Of a stretch of 7,566 nt of DNA, positions 6,091-7,566 are shown piece by piece. Position numbers and translations under genes: made by a program. The notes under the pieces were generated by a model. That model ran no database searches, was not told the origin of the DNA, and saw nothing but the letters and a program-made list of their open reading frames with translations. Numbering within the stretch: the stretch's first letter is position 1; each line of letters starts with the position of its first letter. The DNA comes from Gemmataceae bacterium. Its GTDB lineage: Bacteria > Planctomycetota > Planctomycetia > Gemmatales > Gemmataceae. Where the stretch lies: contig SIAL01000168.1 in the NCBI GenBank assembly GCA_009691815.1, positions 1 through 7,566 on the forward strand, written 5' to 3'.

Positions 6091-7547
6091 TAGGAGAGTG
6101 CCTCGGTCAACACCCGGGCCGGTTCAACACCGGTAAGGCGCATATCCAACCCTTGATGGCGGACACTCAATTGGTCATGCCGAATCCCCATTTGGTGAAG
6201 TAGCGTAGCATGAAGGTCCCGCACATGAACCACATTATCCGAGGCGTTGTACCCAAGTTCATCGGTGGCCCCAATGCTGGTTCCGGGCTTTATGCCGCCC
6301 CCCGCCATCCATAGGGAGAAACCTTTCATGTGGTGGTCGCGCCCGGGCCCGCCTTTTCCTTGAAACATCGGCGTACGCCCAAACTCGCCTCCCCAGATCA
6401 CTAGCGTCTCCTCCAGCATTCCCCGTTGTTTCAGATCGGTTAAGAGGGCCCAGGTGGCCCGGTCTGTGGCTTTGCAGCAAATGTCCATGTAAAGGGCCAG
6501 ATCGCCATGATGATCCCAGTCCCTGTGATAAAGCTGGATGAAACGCACGCCCTGTTCGGCCAATTTTCTAGCCAAGAGACAATTGGATGCGAATGATCCG
6601 TCCCCTGGTGTGGCACCATAGCAATCAAGGACCGATTTGGGCTCATCGGCAAGGTTCATCAATTGGGGAACACTCGTCTGCATCCGAAAGGCCATCTCAT
6701 AGGCCGCAATACGGGTGCGCACCTCGGGTTGATCGAGTTCCCGGTTGGCAATGGCGTCAAGGGTTTGGATGCGGCGGACCAAATCCCCCTGAAGGGAATC
6801 CGATACACCTGGAGGCGGCCTAAGGTAATGCACCGGGTCACCACCCGATTGAAACTCCACCCCCTGATAGCGGCTGGGCAGAAACCCCGGACCCCACATC
6901 CTTTGGGAAATGGGCTGGGGATTACGGCCTGCAAAACTGGTCATCACCACAAACCCGGGCAAGTTGTCGCATTCGCTGCCAAGGCCATAAGTCAGCCACG
7001 ACCCGATCGACGGACGCCCCGAGATTTGGCTCCCCGTGTTCATCACGGTGTGGGCGGGATCATGGTTGATTTGGTCGGTCACCATGGATCGGATGATACA
7101 TAACTCATCGGCCATTTTTCCGTGCCAAGGAAGGAAGTCGCTTATCCATTGGCCCGATTGACCGTGACGACGAAACTTTGACAAATGCCCCTGCACCTTG
7201 AGGGTTTGGCCCTGAAGCTGGGCAATGGGTTGGCCTTTTGTGAACGACTCGGGCATGGGTTTGCCATCAAGGCGATCAAGCTCGGGTTTGTAATCAAAGG
7301 TTTCTAGGTGGCTTGGCCCGCCTGACATATAGAGATAAATCACCCGTTTTGCCTTGGGGGCAAAGTGAGGCAAACCAAGGATACCCGGGGGCACTCCTCG
7401 TTCCGTAACGGTTGACCCTGGTTTTTCGTTTCCCTTTGCGGATTGCTGAAACAGTCCTTGCAAAGCGGCGGCACCAAAACCGATCCCCCCCCGGGTAAGG
7501 AGGGCCCGCCTTGACCATTCCATTTCATTGGCAGGTGTCATGGACAT
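6090..7547 (-). CDS. DUF1501 family protein with Tat-type leader
   Basis: A complete 485-residue protein of the DUF1501 family, which is related in fold to alkaline phosphatases and sulfatases and is abundant in Planctomycetota and Verrucomicrobiota. The N-terminus has a twin-arginine-like motif, SRRALL (residues 12-17), followed by a hydrophobic GIGFGAAALQGLF stretch (21-33), so export by the Tat pathway is likely. Family landmarks are YLYMSGGPSHLETFDYKP (71-88), DWDHHG (343-348), GGEFGRTP (386-393), GRDHH (402-406) and HVRDLHATLLHQMGI (441-455). The Asp and His clusters could hold metal ions as in the alkaline phosphatase superfamily, but no reaction is established for DUF1501. These genes usually follow a DUF1549/DUF1553 cytochrome-like gene; the upstream gene here lies outside the window. 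The ATG at 7547 overlaps a possible upstream stop as TAATG; a second ATG two codons on is an alternative start. A 119-base gap separates it from eutB, so a link with ethanolamine use is not implied. Confidence 0.93.
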   Translation of the reverse strand: MSMTPANEMEWSRRALLTRGGIGFGAAALQGLFQQSAKGNEKPGSTVTERGVPPGILGLPHFAPKAKRVIYLYMSGGPSHLETFDYKPELDRLDGKPMPESFTKGQPIAQLQGQTLKVQGHLSKFRRHGQSGQWISDFLPWHGKMADELCIIRSMVTDQINHDPAHTVMNTGSQISGRPSIGSWLTYGLGSECDNLPGFVVMTSFAGRNPQPISQRMWGPGFLPSRYQGVEFQSGGDPVHYLRPPPGVSDSLQGDLVRRIQTLDAIANRELDQPEVRTRIAAYEMAFRMQTSVPQLMNLADEPKSVLDCYGATPGDGSFASNCLLARKLAEQGVRFIQLYHRDWDHHGDLALYMDICCKATDRATWALLTDLKQRGMLEETLVIWGGEFGRTPMFQGKGGPGRDHHMKGFSLWMAGGGIKPGTSIGATDELGYNASDNVVHVRDLHATLLHQMGIRHDQLSVRHQGLDMRLTGVEPARVLTEALS

Positions 7548-7566
7548 TAGTTTCTCGTGTTGGTTT
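7547..7566 (-). CDS. Possible 3' end of an upstream gene
   Basis: Reading the minus strand from the right edge, one frame gives T-N-T-R-N and then TAA at 7549-7547, whose last A is also the first base of the DUF1501 ATG (TAATG). Stop-start overlaps of this kind are common between co-transcribed genes. DUF1501 genes are often preceded by a DUF1549/DUF1553 (planctomycete cytochrome-type) gene, so the missing gene may be one. Only about five codons are visible, so the call rests on spacing and family habit and could be chance. Confidence 0.3.

Noticed and set aside
1..7566. CRISPR array, insertion sequence, tRNA or rRNA gene
   Set aside because: No spaced direct repeats, transposase motifs, terminal inverted repeats or structured RNA signatures were seen; coding sequence fills all but 119 bases.

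Overview
The window is a tightly packed bacterial region in which every supported gene lies on the minus strand, so the genes read from right to left. A DUF1501 protein with a twin-arginine-type leader points to Planctomycetota or Verrucomicrobiota, where this family is greatly expanded; the assignment to phylum level is inference, and nothing here fixes a genus.

Layout in transcription order: (1) the last few codons of a possible upstream gene at the right edge, whose stop overlaps the next start as TAATG; (2) a complete DUF1501 gene (7547-6090); (3) a 119-base gap (5971-6089), the only real intergenic space, with small inverted repeats and a weak promoter-like site; (4) five genes that all overlap one another: ethanolamine ammonia-lyase large subunit eutB (5970-4546), a 12-helix APC-superfamily permease (4549-3053), ethanolamine ammonia-lyase small subunit eutC (3056-2262), a FabG/PhaB-like short-chain dehydrogenase (2281-1529) and a propionate/acetate CoA-transferase of the Pct family (1532 to the left edge, lacking only its last few residues). 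There is no other gene-free stretch.

The five overlapping genes look like one operon for using ethanolamine or a related amino alcohol. The permease would import the substrate and the adenosylcobalamin-dependent EutBC lyase would split it to an aldehyde and ammonia. The SDR and CoA-transferase would handle carbonyl or acyl-CoA chemistry further down. No microcompartment shell protein, EutE-type aldehyde dehydrogenase, EutA reactivase or cobalamin adenosyltransferase is visible, so the step from aldehyde to acid or acyl-CoA is missing from the window. The most interesting points are the order eutB-permease-eutC-SDR-pct, the use of an amino-acid/choline-type (ACT-like) permease, and the TTG start of eutC next to a small GC hairpin over its ribosome binding site. 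DUF1501 is probably an unrelated neighbour.
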